Of a DNA stretch of 64,000 nucleotides, positions 42,867-52,599 are shown piece by piece. The position numbers were made by a program, and so were the translations under genes. Positions within the stretch are counted from its first letter, which is position 1. Every line of letters starts with the position of its first letter. This DNA is from an uncultured Oscillospiraceae bacterium (GTDB lineage Bacteria > Bacillota > Clostridia > Oscillospirales > Oscillospiraceae): assembly GCA_947585425.1 (NCBI GenBank), contig CANPWZ010000005.1:40506-104505 (forward strand), written 5' to 3'. The notes under the pieces are model-generated. The model was not told the origin of the DNA, did not search any database, and saw nothing but the letters and a program-made list of their open reading frames with translations.

Positions 42867-44561
42867 ATGAACCTGAAGCCCGGATTTGAGAAGTACATCC
42901 CCTTCACGCCCCAGCCCATTGAAAACCGCACCTGGCCGGACAAGGTCATCACCCGGGCGCCCATCTGGTGCTCTGTGGACCTGCGGGACGGCAACCAGGC
43001 CCTCATCGACCCCATGAACCTCCAGGAGAAGCTGGAGTACTTCCACACCCTGGTGGACATCGGCGTGAAGGAGATCGAGATCGGCTTCCCCTCCGCCAGC
43101 GAGACCGAGTACGAGATCTGCCGGGAGCTCATCGAGGGGAACCACATCCCCGACGACGTGACCATCCAGGTGCTGGTCCAGGCCCGGGAGCATCTCATTA
43201 AAAAAACGTTTGAGGCGATTCGGGGCGCCAAGCACGTGATCTTCCACTTCTACAACTCCACCTCCACCCTCCAGCGGAAGGTGGTGTTCCACACCGATGT
43301 GGAGGGAGTCAAGAAGATCGCGGTGGACGCCGCCGACCTGATCTACGAGATGGCCCAGCCCGTCATCGCGGGGGGGATGGACCTGCGGTTCCAGTACTCC
43401 CCCGAGTCCTTCATGGGCACCGAGATGGACGCCGCCGTGGAGATCTGCGCCGCCGTGCTGGACCACCTCCACGCCACCGCGGACAACAGGACCATCCTCA
43501 ACCTGCCTACCACCGTGGAAAACTGTATGCCTAACCAGCTGGCCGACATGCTGGAGTACTTCATCCGCAAGCTGCCGGGGCGGGAGCGGGCCATCATCTC
43601 CCTCCATCCCCACAACGACCGGGGCACCGGCGTGGCCACCACCGAGATGGGCCTGCTGGCGGGCGCGGAGCGGGTGGAGGCCACCCTGTTCGGCAACGGC
43701 GAGCGCACCGGCAACGTGGACATGGTGACCCTGGCCATGAATATGTACACCCAGGGGGTGGACCCGAAGCTGGACCTGTCCCACATCAATAAGATCCGGG
43801 ATATGTACGAGCGCTGCACCAAGATGAAGGTCCCCGAGCGCCAGCCCTACGTGGGCGAGCTGGTGTTCACCGCCTTCTCCGGCTCCCACCAGGACGCCAT
43901 CAACAAGGGGTTCGACTACACCGAGAAGTCGGGCACCGGCATGTGGGAGGTCCCCTACCTGCCCATCGACCCCACCGACCTGGGGAGGGAGTACGAGCCG
44001 GTGCGCATCAACTCCCAGTCCGGCAAGGGCGGCGCCGCCTTCATCATGCACCACAAGTTCGGCTACGATATGCCCAAGGCCATGCACGCCGACTTCGGCG
44101 CCGTGGTCCAGAAGGAGTCCGACCGGGTGGGCAAGGAGCTCAAAGCCGAGCAGATCTTCGAGCTGTTCGACAAGGAGTACCTCTCCGCCCCCAAAACCTA
44201 TCAGCTGGAGCGCCACTCCTTCCAGGAGGACGCCCGCCACGGCCAGGCCAGCCGGGTCACCTTCGACGGCGAGGTGGGCTACAAGGGCCGTGTGATGGCC
44301 GCCAGGGGCGAGGGCACCGGCCCCATCGACGCCTTCTTCAACGCCCTCCACGATCTGCCCGAGGGGGCCATCAGCGGCTACCAGTTCGTGGACTACAAAG
44401 AGCACGCCATGTCCTCCGGGTCCGACACCCAGGCGGTGTGCTATATCCAGCTGAAGGACCCCCAGGGCCGGGACGTGTTCGGCGTGGGCAAGAGCCACAA
44501 CATCAACCGGGCCTCCCTGCGGGCCATCCTCAACGCCATCAACCGCTCCCTGTTGAGCTGA
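42867..44561 (+). CDS. leuA: 2-isopropylmalate synthase
   Basis: Catalyses the first step of leucine synthesis: acetyl-CoA plus 2-oxoisovalerate to 2-isopropylmalate. The ATG at 42867 (AAAGGAGG upstream) is the start. The TIM barrel has the metal-binding DLRDGNQAL at the N-terminus, HPHNDRGTG and the GNGERTGN motif; the C-terminal leucine-binding regulatory domain begins near 430 (VTFDGEVGYKG...SSGSDTQAVCYIQL). At 564 aa it is the longer LeuA type 2 form. Controlled by the leucine T-box directly upstream; product inhibition by leucine is expected. Confidence 0.95.
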   Translation: MNLKPGFEKYIPFTPQPIENRTWPDKVITRAPIWCSVDLRDGNQALIDPMNLQEKLEYFHTLVDIGVKEIEIGFPSASETEYEICRELIEGNHIPDDVTIQVLVQAREHLIKKTFEAIRGAKHVIFHFYNSTSTLQRKVVFHTDVEGVKKIAVDAADLIYEMAQPVIAGGMDLRFQYSPESFMGTEMDAAVEICAAVLDHLHATADNRTILNLPTTVENCMPNQLADMLEYFIRKLPGRERAIISLHPHNDRGTGVATTEMGLLAGAERVEATLFGNGERTGNVDMVTLAMNMYTQGVDPKLDLSHINKIRDMYERCTKMKVPERQPYVGELVFTAFSGSHQDAINKGFDYTEKSGTGMWEVPYLPIDPTDLGREYEPVRINSQSGKGGAAFIMHHKFGYDMPKAMHADFGAVVQKESDRVGKELKAEQIFELFDKEYLSAPKTYQLERHSFQEDARHGQASRVTFDGEVGYKGRVMAARGEGTGPIDAFFNALHDLPEGAISGYQFVDYKEHAMSSGSDTQAVCYIQLKDPQGRDVFGVGKSHNINRASLRAILNAINRSLLS

Positions 44562-44582
44562 AAACGAAAGCGGGTGTTCCAC

Positions 44583-45404
44583 ATGAAAAAGGCCGCGTTC
44601 ATCGGCACGGGAAACATGGGCGGGGCGCTGGCAAGAGCCGCCGTCCGGGCCCTGGGGCCGGAGCAGGTGATCCTGTCCAACCGCACCGCCGCGAAAGCGG
44701 AGGCCCTGGCCGCGGAGCTGGGCTGTGCCGCGGCAGATAACACTACCGCTCTACAAGAGGCGGAGTATGTCTTCCTGGGGGTGAAGCCCCACCTGATGGG
44801 GGCCCTGCTGGAGGAGCTGGCCCCGGCGCTGGCAGACCTTCACGCCGCCGGAACGGACAAGGTCCTCATCTCCATGGCCGCCGGGAAGCGGATCGCCGAT
44901 CTGCGCCCCGCCCTGGCGGGGGCGGGGTACGACGTGCCCCTGCTGCGGATCATGCCCAACACCTGCGTGGCCATCGGCAAGGGGATGACCGCCCTCTGCG
45001 CCCCGGATGGGACCGACGAGATCCGCCTGGCGGCGGTGAAGGCCATCCTCGCCGCCTCCGGCCGGGTGGAGGTGGTCGGCGAGGAGCAGATGGACGCCTT
45101 CTCCGCCGTGGCGGGCTGCGGCCCGGCCTTCGTGTACCCCTACATCGAGGCCCTGGCCGACGGCGGGGTGATGGCCGGCCTGCCGAGGCAGAAGGCTCTG
45201 GAGTACGCCGCCCAGACGGCGCTGGGGGCGGCGGCCATGGTGCTGGAGACCGGCCGGCACCCCGGCGCTTTGAAGGACGCGGTCTGCTCCCCCGGCGGCT
45301 CAACCATCGCGGGAGTGGCCGCCCTGGAGCGGGACGGCCTCCGCTCCGCCGCCATCGACGCGGTGCTCGCCGCATGGAAACGGAACCAGGAGCTGGGGAA
45401 ATAA
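44583..45404 (+). CDS. proC: Pyrroline-5-carboxylate reductase
   Basis: Final step of proline synthesis, NAD(P)H-dependent. The Rossmann motif FIGTGNMGGALARA starts the protein; the C-terminal dimerisation helix bundle carries GCGPAFVYPYIEALADGGV and the signature VCSPGGSTIAGVAALE. Length (273 aa) is standard. The ATG at 44583 is preferred over the GTG at 44574. It follows leuA by about 20 bp and probably shares its transcript, placing proline synthesis partly under leucine T-box control. Confidence 0.93.
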   Translation: MKKAAFIGTGNMGGALARAAVRALGPEQVILSNRTAAKAEALAAELGCAAADNTTALQEAEYVFLGVKPHLMGALLEELAPALADLHAAGTDKVLISMAAGKRIADLRPALAGAGYDVPLLRIMPNTCVAIGKGMTALCAPDGTDEIRLAAVKAILAASGRVEVVGEEQMDAFSAVAGCGPAFVYPYIEALADGGVMAGLPRQKALEYAAQTALGAAAMVLETGRHPGALKDAVCSPGGSTIAGVAALERDGLRSAAIDAVLAAWKRNQELGK

Positions 45405-45413
45405 GACGCAAAA

Positions 45414-45446
45414 CGGCCCCTCCCGCACGGGAGGGGCCGAATTTTG
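45414..45446 (+). terminator. leuA-proC terminator
   Basis: CGGCCCCTCCC and GGGAGGGGCCG form a perfect stem with a GCAC loop, followed by AATTTTG. It may also serve yebC, which converges from the other side. Confidence 0.82.
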
Positions 45447-45452
45447 ATCGGT

Positions 45453-46178
45453 TCAGTTGTCCCAGTTGTGCCAGACGTTCTGCACGTCGTCGTTGTCCTC
45501 CAGCATATCGATGAGCTTCTCCATGTTGGAGATGTCCTTCTCGTCGGTGAGGGTGACGTAGTTCTGGGGCACCATCTCCACCTTGGCCTCCAGGAAGGAG
45601 TAGCCTTTCTCCTCCATGGTGGAGAGGACGGCGGGGAAATCGTCGGGGGCGGTGTAGACGGTGAACACCTCGTCCTCGGGCTCGAAGTCGGCGGCGCCGC
45701 ACTCCAGGGCGTCCATCATGACGGTGTCCTCGTCCAGGTCCTCCTTCTCGATGACCAGCACGCCCTTCTGGTCGAAGGACCAGGACACGCAGCCGGTGGC
45801 CCCCAGGTTGCCGCCGAACTTGTCGAAGTAGTGGCGCACGTCGGAGGCGGTGCGGTTGCGGTTGTCGGTGAGGGCCTCCACGATGACGGCCACGCCGGAG
45901 GGACCGTAGCCCTCGTAGTTGATGGCCTCGTAGCTGTCGGTATTGCCGGAGCCCACGGCCTTTTCGATGGTGCGCTTGATGTTGTCGTTGGGCATGTTGG
46001 CGGCCCGGGCCTTGGCGATGACGGTGGCCAGGCGGGAGTTGTTGGCGGGATCGCCGCTGCCGCCGGTCTTGACGGCCACGATGATCTCCCGGGCGATCTT
46101 GGTAAAGGCGGCGGAGCGCTTGGCGTCGGCCGCGCCCTTGGTCTTCTGGATATTATGCCACTTGGAGTGTCCGGACAT
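45453..46178 (-). CDS. yebC: YebC/PmpR-family protein
   Basis: The N-terminal signature [21 protein letters not shown] and the [11 protein letters not shown] block identify the family; 241 aa is standard. Members bind DNA or, for some, help translation of proline-rich stretches. The C-terminal acidic region ([16 protein letters not shown]) is typical. It converges on proC with a shared terminator. Confidence 0.93.
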   Translation of the reverse strand: MSGHSKWHNIQKTKGAADAKRSAAFTKIAREIIVAVKTGGSGDPANNSRLATVIAKARAANMPNDNIKRTIEKAVGSGNTDSYEAINYEGYGPSGVAVIVEALTDNRNRTASDVRHYFDKFGGNLGATGCVSWSFDQKGVLVIEKEDLDEDTVMMDALECGAADFEPEDEVFTVYTAPDDFPAVLSTMEEKGYSFLEAKVEMVPQNYVTLTDEKDISNMEKLIDMLEDNDDVQNVWHNWDN

Positions 46179-46261
46179 ATCAAAAACTTCCCTTCGTTCT
46201 GAGGTATTACAAAATCACCCCAAAATGATACCACACCTTTCGGCGCATTTCAAGAGGAAAA

Positions 46262-46286
46262 GGGCCCATCCGCGGCGGATGGGCCC
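46262..46286 (-). terminator. pgi terminator
   Basis: GGGCCCATCCGC and GCGGATGGGCCC form a perfect 12-bp stem; on the minus strand a T-rich run (TTTTCCTC) follows. Confidence 0.8.
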
Positions 46287-46307
46287 AAATTCGTGGATTT
46301 TGTCGGC

Positions 46308-47570
46308 TCAGGGACGGCCCAGCAGGGCAAACATGTTCTTCTTGTAGGCCTCCACGCCGGGCTGATTGAAGGGGTTGACCCCCAGCATATGGCCGCTGAC
46401 GCCGCAGGACAGCTCGAAGAAATAGAACAGCTCGCCCAGGGCCCGGGGGCTCATCTTGTCCATGCGGATGACGATGGAGGGGGCGCCGCCGTCCTTGTGG
46501 GCGGCAAGGGTGCCCCGGAAGGCCATCTCCCGGACGAAGCTCAGGGGCCTGCCGGCCAGGTAGTTCAGGTTGTCGCCGTTGTCGTCGCTGTACGGGATGG
46601 CCACGTCGCAGCCGGTGTCGTCCACGTAGATGACCGTCTCGAACAGGTGGCGCTCGCCGTCCTGGATATACTGGCCCAGGGAGTGGAGGTCGGTGGTGAA
46701 CTGGGCGGAGGCGGGGAAGATTCCCTTGCCGTCCTTGCCCTCGGACTCGCCGAACAGCTGCTTGAGCCACTCGCCCACAAAGGAGTAGGAGGGCTCGTAG
46801 GTGCAGAACAGCTCGATCTTTTTGCCCTGGCGGTAGAGCAGGTTCCGGGCGGCGGCGTACTGCCACACGGGGTTGCTCATATCCCGCCGGTCGAAGGCGG
46901 TCATGGCGTCCCGGGCGCCGCCCATCAGCTCGGCGATGTCCACCCCGGCGGCGGCGATGGGCAGCAGGCCCACGGCGGACAGCACGGAGTAGCGGCCGCC
47001 CACGTCGTCGGGCACCACGAAGGTCTCCCAGCCGTTGGCGTCGGCCACGCCCTTCAAAGCGCCCCTGGCCTTGTCGGTGGTGGCGTAGATGCGCCGGTTG
47101 GCCTCGGCGCCGTACTGCTTCACCAGGGCGTCCCGGAACACCCGGAAGGCCACAGCGGGCTCGGTGGTGCCGCCGGATTTGGAGATCACGTTGATGGACC
47201 AGTTTTTGCCCCGGACCTTGTCCAGCACCCGATTCAGCTCGTTGGGGCTGAGAGAGCAGCCGGCGAAGCAGATCTCGATGCCCTGGGCGGGGAACACCTC
47301 CAGGGTGGCCCGGGCCCCCAGGTAGGAGCCGCCGATGCCGATGACCACCAGCACATCGGAGTCGGAGCGGATCTTGGCGGCCGCCTTCTGGATGCGGGCA
47401 AATTCATCCTTGTCGTAGTCCTCGGGCAGGCGCACCCAGCCCACGTAGTCGGAGCCGGGGGCGGCGGGGTCGTACAATTTGTCGTGGGCGGCGGCCACCT
47501 CGGCCGTCATAGCGGTGAGCTGCTCCTGAGAGACGGCGCCCTCCAGGTTGGAAAGATCAAGTTTCAGCAT
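46308..47570 (-). CDS. pgi: Glucose-6-phosphate isomerase
   Basis: Interconverts glucose 6-phosphate and fructose 6-phosphate. Motifs include VIGIGGSYLGARA, the phosphate-binding ISKSGGTTEPA, and the C-terminal NPFNQPGVEAYKKNMF with the catalytic Lys. At 420 aa it is the short bacterial form. Placed after glucokinase on the same strand, it links glycogen- or glucose-derived sugar phosphate to glycolysis. Confidence 0.95.
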   Translation of the reverse strand: MLKLDLSNLEGAVSQEQLTAMTAEVAAAHDKLYDPAAPGSDYVGWVRLPEDYDKDEFARIQKAAAKIRSDSDVLVVIGIGGSYLGARATLEVFPAQGIEICFAGCSLSPNELNRVLDKVRGKNWSINVISKSGGTTEPAVAFRVFRDALVKQYGAEANRRIYATTDKARGALKGVADANGWETFVVPDDVGGRYSVLSAVGLLPIAAAGVDIAELMGGARDAMTAFDRRDMSNPVWQYAAARNLLYRQGKKIELFCTYEPSYSFVGEWLKQLFGESEGKDGKGIFPASAQFTTDLHSLGQYIQDGERHLFETVIYVDDTGCDVAIPYSDDNGDNLNYLAGRPLSFVREMAFRGTLAAHKDGGAPSIVIRMDKMSPRALGELFYFFELSCGVSGHMLGVNPFNQPGVEAYKKNMFALLGRP

Positions 47571-47592
47571 AACACATAATCTCCTTTATCAG

Positions 47593-47620
47593 GCCGGGCC
47601 GGCGTCTCCGCCGGCCCGGC
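47593..47620 (-). terminator. Hairpin between glcK and pgi
   Basis: GCCGGGCCGGC and its perfect complement with a 6-nt loop, without a T run. It probably modulates read-through from glcK into pgi rather than ending transcription. Confidence 0.5.
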
Positions 47621-47628
47621 AATATGTA

Positions 47629-48537
47629 CTATTCGCAGAAGAACATGGCGGCCCCGCCCAGGATGCCCGCGTCGTTGCCCAGCTGGGCCCGGGCAAAGGG
47701 GATGTGGGAGCTGGGGCCGAAGGCCTCCAGCCTGAAGGTCTCCTCCACGGGTTCCATCAGCATCCGGCCCGCGGCGGACACGCCGCCGCCGATGAGGATG
47801 ATCTCGGGGTTGAGGACGCAGGTCAGGATGGCGGCGCAGTGGCCCAGGGCGTGGCCGGCCTCGGTCACCACCCGCAGGGCGTTCTGATCCCCGTCCTTGG
47901 CGGCGTCGAACACGTCCTTGGCGGTGACCCGCTCCTGTTCCTTGAAGGGGGAGAACTGCCGGGCGGCCCGAATGATGCCGCTGGCGGAGGCGGTAGCCTC
48001 CAGACAGCCGTACTTGCCGCAGCCGCACTGCCAGTCCGGGTGGAAGGAGGTGGGGATGTGGCCCACCTCGCCGCCGCCGCCGGTGGCGCCGGTGATCATG
48101 CGGCCGCCGGTGATGAGCCCGCCGCCCACGCCGGTGCCCACGGTGAGCAGCACCAGGTCCCTGCAGCCCCGGCCGGCGCCCTGCCACATCTCGCCCATGG
48201 CGGCCAGGTTGGCGTCGTTGGCCACCTTGACGGGCAGGCCGGTGCGGCGGCCAAGCTCGCCGGCCACGTCCACGTCGCCCCAGCCCAGGTTTGCGCAGCC
48301 GTGGACCAGGCGCTCCTCCACCACCGGGCCGGGCACGCCTACGCCGGCGCCCACACACTGATAGTCGGAAAAGTGGCCCATGACCTCTTTCATGTGGGCG
48401 GCGATGTTATCGAACATCTCCCCCACATCGTGGGCGGAGACGAATTCCTGCTTCTCCAGCAGTTCCCCGTCCTGGGTCACCAGACCCAGCTTGACGGTGG
48501 TGCCGCCTACATCAACGCCGAAACAGACCTGACACAT
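47629..48537 (-). CDS. glcK: ROK-family glucokinase
   Basis: Phosphorylates glucose with ATP. The N-terminal phosphate motif VDVGGTTVKLG, the catalytic NDANLAAMGE, the LTVGTGVGGGLI stretch, and the ROK zinc site CGCGKYGCLEA are all present. Length 302 aa is standard for Firmicutes GlcK. It sits between glgP and pgi, converting free glucose from glycogen breakdown to glucose 6-phosphate. Confidence 0.93.
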   Translation of the reverse strand: MCQVCFGVDVGGTTVKLGLVTQDGELLEKQEFVSAHDVGEMFDNIAAHMKEVMGHFSDYQCVGAGVGVPGPVVEERLVHGCANLGWGDVDVAGELGRRTGLPVKVANDANLAAMGEMWQGAGRGCRDLVLLTVGTGVGGGLITGGRMITGATGGGGEVGHIPTSFHPDWQCGCGKYGCLEATASASGIIRAARQFSPFKEQERVTAKDVFDAAKDGDQNALRVVTEAGHALGHCAAILTCVLNPEIILIGGGVSAAGRMLMEPVEETFRLEAFGPSSHIPFARAQLGNDAGILGGAAMFFCE

Positions 48538-48582
48538 GGGGAAACCCTCCTTGGTGTTCTCATTACGCCAGAGGATGCCGGC

Positions 48583-50997
48583 TCACCGGCTGGCCCTGGC
48601 GTGCCAGATGTTTTTCATATACTCCTCCACGGCCCGGTCGGCGGAGAAGAACCCGGCCTTGGCGGTGTTCACCAGGGACATATTGGTGAACTTCCGCTGG
48701 TCGGCGTAGACCTTGGACACCTCCCGCTGGGCGCGGACATAGTCGTGGAAGTCGGCCAGGCACATATAGGGGTCGGCGGTGCCCTTGCTGTTGGTGGTCA
48801 GGGAGCGGACGATGTCGTCGAAGTGCATGCCGCCGATGCCGCCCATGAGCACGTCCATGACCGCCTTGAGCTCCGGGTCGCTGCGGACGTAGTCCAGGGG
48901 GTGATAGCCCTTCTGCCACAGCTCGTTGACCTCCTCGGTCTTGAGGCCGAACAGGAAGATGTTGTCGTCCCCCACCTGCTCGTGGATCTCCACGTTGGCG
49001 CCGTCCAGGGTGCCCAGGGTCACCGCGCCGTTGATCATCAGCTTCATGTTGCCGGTGCCGCTGGCCTCCTTGCCGGCGATGGAGATCTGCTCGGAGATCT
49101 CGGCGGCGGGGCAGATGATCTCGGCCAGGGACACGTTGTAGTCCTCCATGAAGACCACCTTCAGCTTGTCCCGGGTGTCGGGGTCGTTGTTGGTCATCTT
49201 GGACAGGGCCACGATGAGCTGGATGATCTGCTTGGCCATGATATAGCCGGCGGACGCCTTGGCTGCGAAGATGAAGGCCCGGGGCTGGAAGGGGGCGTTG
49301 GGGTTGGCCTTGATCTCCAGATACATGTGGAGGATCTGGAGCACGTTCAGCAGCTGGCGCTTGTACTCGTGGAGGCGCTTGATCTGCACGTCGAACATGG
49401 AGTTGGGATCCACGTACAGGCCGTTGCGCTTCAGGATCAGGTTGGACAGGCGCACCTTATTGGCCAGCTTGATCTCACGCAGCCGCTGGAGGACGGCGGG
49501 ATCGTCATAGTACTTCATCAGCTTTTCCAGCTGGGTGCTGTCGGTAGTGTAGCCGGGGCCGATCAGCTCGTTGAGCAGGTCCCGCAGCTCCGGGTTGGAC
49601 TGGCACAGCCAGCGGCGGTAGGCGATTCCGTTGGTCACGTTGGTGAACTTGTCGGGGTCCATCACGTAGTAGTCGTGGAAGATGCTGTCCTTCAGGATCT
49701 CGGAGTGGAGCTTGGACACGCCGTTGACCTTGTGGCAGCAGGCCAGGCACAGGTTGGCCATGCGGATCTCGCCCTTGGCGATGACGGCCATATAGTCCAG
49801 CTTGGCCCAGTCGTTGCCGTAGAAGGCCTGGAGGTCGATATACAGCCGGCGGTTGATCTCGCACACGATCTGATAGATCCGGGGCAGCTGCTCGGAGAAC
49901 AGGTCCTCGCTCCAGCGCTCCAGGGCCTCGCTCATGACGGTGTGGTTGGTGTAGGACAGGGTGCGGCAGGTGATGTCCCACGCCTTGTCCCAGGAGTAGT
50001 CGTGCTCGTCGATGAGCAGGCGCATCAGCTCGGGCACGCACAGGGCGGGATGGGTGTCGTTGATATGGATGGACACCTTGTCGGGCAGGTTGTCCAGGGA
50101 CTTGTACTCCCTGAGATGCTTTTTCAGGATGGTCTGCACCGAGGCGGACACCAGCAGATACTGCTGGCGCAGGCGCAGCCGCTTGCCGGCCACGTGGTCG
50201 TCGGCGGGATAGAGCACCTTGGAGATGACCTCGGCCATGGTGTCCCCCTCCAGGGCCTTGGCGTAGTCGCCCCGGGAGAAGGCGGACATATCGAAGCTGT
50301 TGGGGGACTTGGCGCTCCACAACACCAGGGGGTTCACCGCGTCGCTCTGATAGCCGGTGATGAACATCTCGTTGGGCACCGCCATGACGGACTGGTAGTT
50401 CAGGTGGGCCACCCGGAACTTGCCGTTGTCGTCCCAGGAGTGGATCTGGCCGCCGAACTTGACCTCAACGGCCTCGCTCTCGTGGGGGACCAGCCACACG
50501 TCGCCCATGGACAGCCAGTCGTCGGGGAACTCCATCTGCCAGCCGTCGATGATCTTCTGCTTGAAGATGCCGAACTCATAGCGGATGGAGTAGCCGGTCA
50601 TGGGCAGGCCCAGGCTGGCCGCGGAGTCCATATAGCAGGAGGCCAGGCGGCCCAGGCCGCCGTTGCCCAGGCCCGCGTCGGGCTCCAGCTCGTACAGGTC
50701 CTGGATGTCGATGCCGAATTTGGCCAGAGCCTTGGTGAACACGTCCTGCATCCCCAGGTTGTAGAGGTTGTTGCGCAGGGAGGTGCCCACCAGGAACTCC
50801 ATGGACATATAGTAGACCTTTTTATTGTGCTCTGCCTCCTGCTTGCGGTAGTAGGCGGCGCTCTGGGTGGCCAGCATACGGTTCACATTGTAGCAAAGGG
50901 CACGGTAAATCTGCTGGGGAGAGGCGTTTTCCATCTGGCAGCCGTAGCGCACCAGCAGCGTATTGTTCAGGTTGGAAATGATCTGTTTCTGATCCAT
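48583..50997 (-). CDS. glgP: Glycogen phosphorylase
   Basis: Releases glucose 1-phosphate from alpha-1,4-glucan. The 804-aa protein covers the whole GT35 fold; the pyridoxal phosphate lysine is in KEASGTGNMKLM, and LGNGGLGRLASCYMDS forms part of the active-site glycine loop. It follows glgA but has its own promoter (51132-51160) and a 5' hairpin. Allosteric N-terminal extension as in animal enzymes is absent. Confidence 0.96.
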   Translation of the reverse strand: MDQKQIISNLNNTLLVRYGCQMENASPQQIYRALCYNVNRMLATQSAAYYRKQEAEHNKKVYYMSMEFLVGTSLRNNLYNLGMQDVFTKALAKFGIDIQDLYELEPDAGLGNGGLGRLASCYMDSAASLGLPMTGYSIRYEFGIFKQKIIDGWQMEFPDDWLSMGDVWLVPHESEAVEVKFGGQIHSWDDNGKFRVAHLNYQSVMAVPNEMFITGYQSDAVNPLVLWSAKSPNSFDMSAFSRGDYAKALEGDTMAEVISKVLYPADDHVAGKRLRLRQQYLLVSASVQTILKKHLREYKSLDNLPDKVSIHINDTHPALCVPELMRLLIDEHDYSWDKAWDITCRTLSYTNHTVMSEALERWSEDLFSEQLPRIYQIVCEINRRLYIDLQAFYGNDWAKLDYMAVIAKGEIRMANLCLACCHKVNGVSKLHSEILKDSIFHDYYVMDPDKFTNVTNGIAYRRWLCQSNPELRDLLNELIGPGYTTDSTQLEKLMKYYDDPAVLQRLREIKLANKVRLSNLILKRNGLYVDPNSMFDVQIKRLHEYKRQLLNVLQILHMYLEIKANPNAPFQPRAFIFAAKASAGYIMAKQIIQLIVALSKMTNNDPDTRDKLKVVFMEDYNVSLAEIICPAAEISEQISIAGKEASGTGNMKLMINGAVTLGTLDGANVEIHEQVGDDNIFLFGLKTEEVNELWQKGYHPLDYVRSDPELKAVMDVLMGGIGGMHFDDIVRSLTTNSKGTADPYMCLADFHDYVRAQREVSKVYADQRKFTNMSLVNTAKAGFFSADRAVEEYMKNIWHARASR

Positions 50998-51093
50998 GCG
51001 CGAAACTCCTTACCGCCGGCCGGTCGCCGGCATTTCTTGGACGGGCTGAAGGACCGTTTTCCGAAGGGCGTGTTCCCCATTGAAACGCCATCG

Positions 51094-51127
51094 GCGCTCA
51101 CAGCCCGGCGTACCGGGCTGTGAGCGC
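51094..51127 (-). promoter_or_regulatory. 15-bp hairpin at the 5' end of the glgP transcript
   Basis: GCGCTCACAGCCCGG and its perfect complement with a 4-nt loop. From the promoter at 51132-51160, the mRNA would begin at or within this stem. No T run follows in the glgP direction, so it looks like a 5' stabiliser or control element rather than a terminator. Confidence 0.5.
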
Positions 51128-51131
51128 GGCT

Positions 51132-51160
51132 ATTATACCAATATGACGCGGGATTTGCAA
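51132..51160 (-). promoter_or_regulatory. glgP promoter
   Basis: On the minus strand TTGCAA (51155-51160), 17-bp spacer, TATAAT (51132-51137), lying right after the glgA stop codon. Confidence 0.65.
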
Positions 51161-51168
51161 GGCTTTTT

Positions 51169-52599
51169 TCAGAGAGAGCGGTAGATGTCCCAGTAGTCCT
51201 CCACAGAAGCCTTCCAGGAGCTGTCCACCCGCATGTCGTTCTTCTGCAGGGCGGCCCAGGCCTCCTTGTCATGGAAGAGGGCGCAGCCCCGGCGGATGGC
51301 GTCCAGCATATCGTGGGCGTTGTAGGTCTTGAAGGTGAAGCCCCTGCCCTCGCCGGTCTCCGGGTCGTAGGCGGGCACCGTGTCGAACAGGCCGCCGGTC
51401 TCCCGGACGATGGGCACCGTGCCGTACCGCATGGCGATGAGCTGGGTCAGGCCGCAGGGCTCCTGCTTGGAGGGCATGAGCACCAGGTCGCCGCCGGCGT
51501 AGGTCTGGTGGGCCAGGGTGTTGTCGAACACGATGTTGGCCGACATCTTGTGGGGGAAGGCGTAGGCGTAGCCCCGGAACATATCCTCATACTGGGCCTC
51601 GCCGGTGCCGATGACCACCAGCTGCATCTCGTCCCACATGAGATCGTCCATAACGGCCTGGATCAAATCCACGCCCTTGTGGCCGGCCAGCCGGGTGATC
51701 ATGATGACCACAGGCACGTCGTCCCGGACGGCGAGCCCCAGCCGCTCCTGGAGGAAGCGCTTGTTTTCCGCCTTCTTCTCCAGGGTATCGGGGGTGAAGT
51801 TGGCGTAGATCAGCGGGTCGGTGGCGGCGTCCCACTCCTCGGTGTCGATGCCGTTGACCACGCCGGCCAGCTTCCAGCCGTTGTCCCGCAGCACCCCGTC
51901 CAGCCCGTGGGCGAAGTAGCTGTTCTGGATCTCGAAGGCGTAGGTGCGGGACACGGTGGTGATCCGATCGGCGGTGACGATGGCGGCCTTCATGAAGTTG
52001 ACGGCGCCGTTCATGTCCACCACGCCGCGCCACTCCTCGCCCAGGCCCATGACCTCGCCCAAAAAGTCGTGGCCGGCCCAGCCCTGGTACTCGATGTTGT
52101 GGATGGTGTACACCGTGCGGATGTTCTGGCAGCCCTCCGCGCCCCGGTACTGGGCATTGAGGAACACGGGGATCAGGGCGGTCTGCCAGTCGTTGCAGTG
52201 GATGATGTCGGGGTACCAGTTCAGATACCGCAGGGACTCCAGGATGGCCTTGGAGAAGTAGGCGAAACGCTCTCCGTCGTCCATGTGGCCGTAGATGGAG
52301 CCGTCCCGGTAGAAGTAGTACTCATTGTCGATGAAGTAGTACTGGAGCTTTTTTTTGCGGCTCACCAGGCGGAACACGCCGGCGTACACATTGCGCCAGG
52401 ACAGGGGGACGGTGAACTCGGCCACCAGCTCCACCTGGAGCTCCGGGTCGTCCTTCAGGGCCTTGTAGTAGGGGATGAACACCGCGATCTCGGAGCCCGG
52501 CGCCTCGCTGAGAGCCCTGGGCAGGGCCGCGGCCACATCGCCCAGGCCGCCCGTCTTGATAAAGGGGGCGCACTCACCGGCGGCGAACAGGATCTTCAT
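51169..52599 (-). CDS. glgA: Glycogen synthase (ADP-glucose)
   Basis: The true start is the ATG at 52599 (AAAGGAG upstream); the longer track ORF is an artefact. The GT5 fold begins with the ADP-glucose-binding KTGGLGDV, and the C-terminal domain has SKQEPCGLTQLIAMRYGTVPIVRETGGL. Transfers glucose from ADP-glucose to the growing alpha-1,4 chain. Its start overlaps the glgD stop by four bases (ATGA). 476 aa, standard. Confidence 0.96.
   Translation of the reverse strand: MKILFAAGECAPFIKTGGLGDVAAALPRALSEAPGSEIAVFIPYYKALKDDPELQVELVAEFTVPLSWRNVYAGVFRLVSRKKKLQYYFIDNEYYFYRDGSIYGHMDDGERFAYFSKAILESLRYLNWYPDIIHCNDWQTALIPVFLNAQYRGAEGCQNIRTVYTIHNIEYQGWAGHDFLGEVMGLGEEWRGVVDMNGAVNFMKAAIVTADRITTVSRTYAFEIQNSYFAHGLDGVLRDNGWKLAGVVNGIDTEEWDAATDPLIYANFTPDTLEKKAENKRFLQERLGLAVRDDVPVVIMITRLAGHKGVDLIQAVMDDLMWDEMQLVVIGTGEAQYEDMFRGYAYAFPHKMSANIVFDNTLAHQTYAGGDLVLMPSKQEPCGLTQLIAMRYGTVPIVRETGGLFDTVPAYDPETGEGRGFTFKTYNAHDMLDAIRRGCALFHDKEAWAALQKNDMRVDSSWKASVEDYWDIYRSL

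Noticed and set aside
47548-51123. 1191-aa plus-strand ORF antisense to glcK and glgP
   Set aside because: Low-complexity V/L/G/H-rich translation opposite two well-supported genes; a typical GC-rich antisense shadow.
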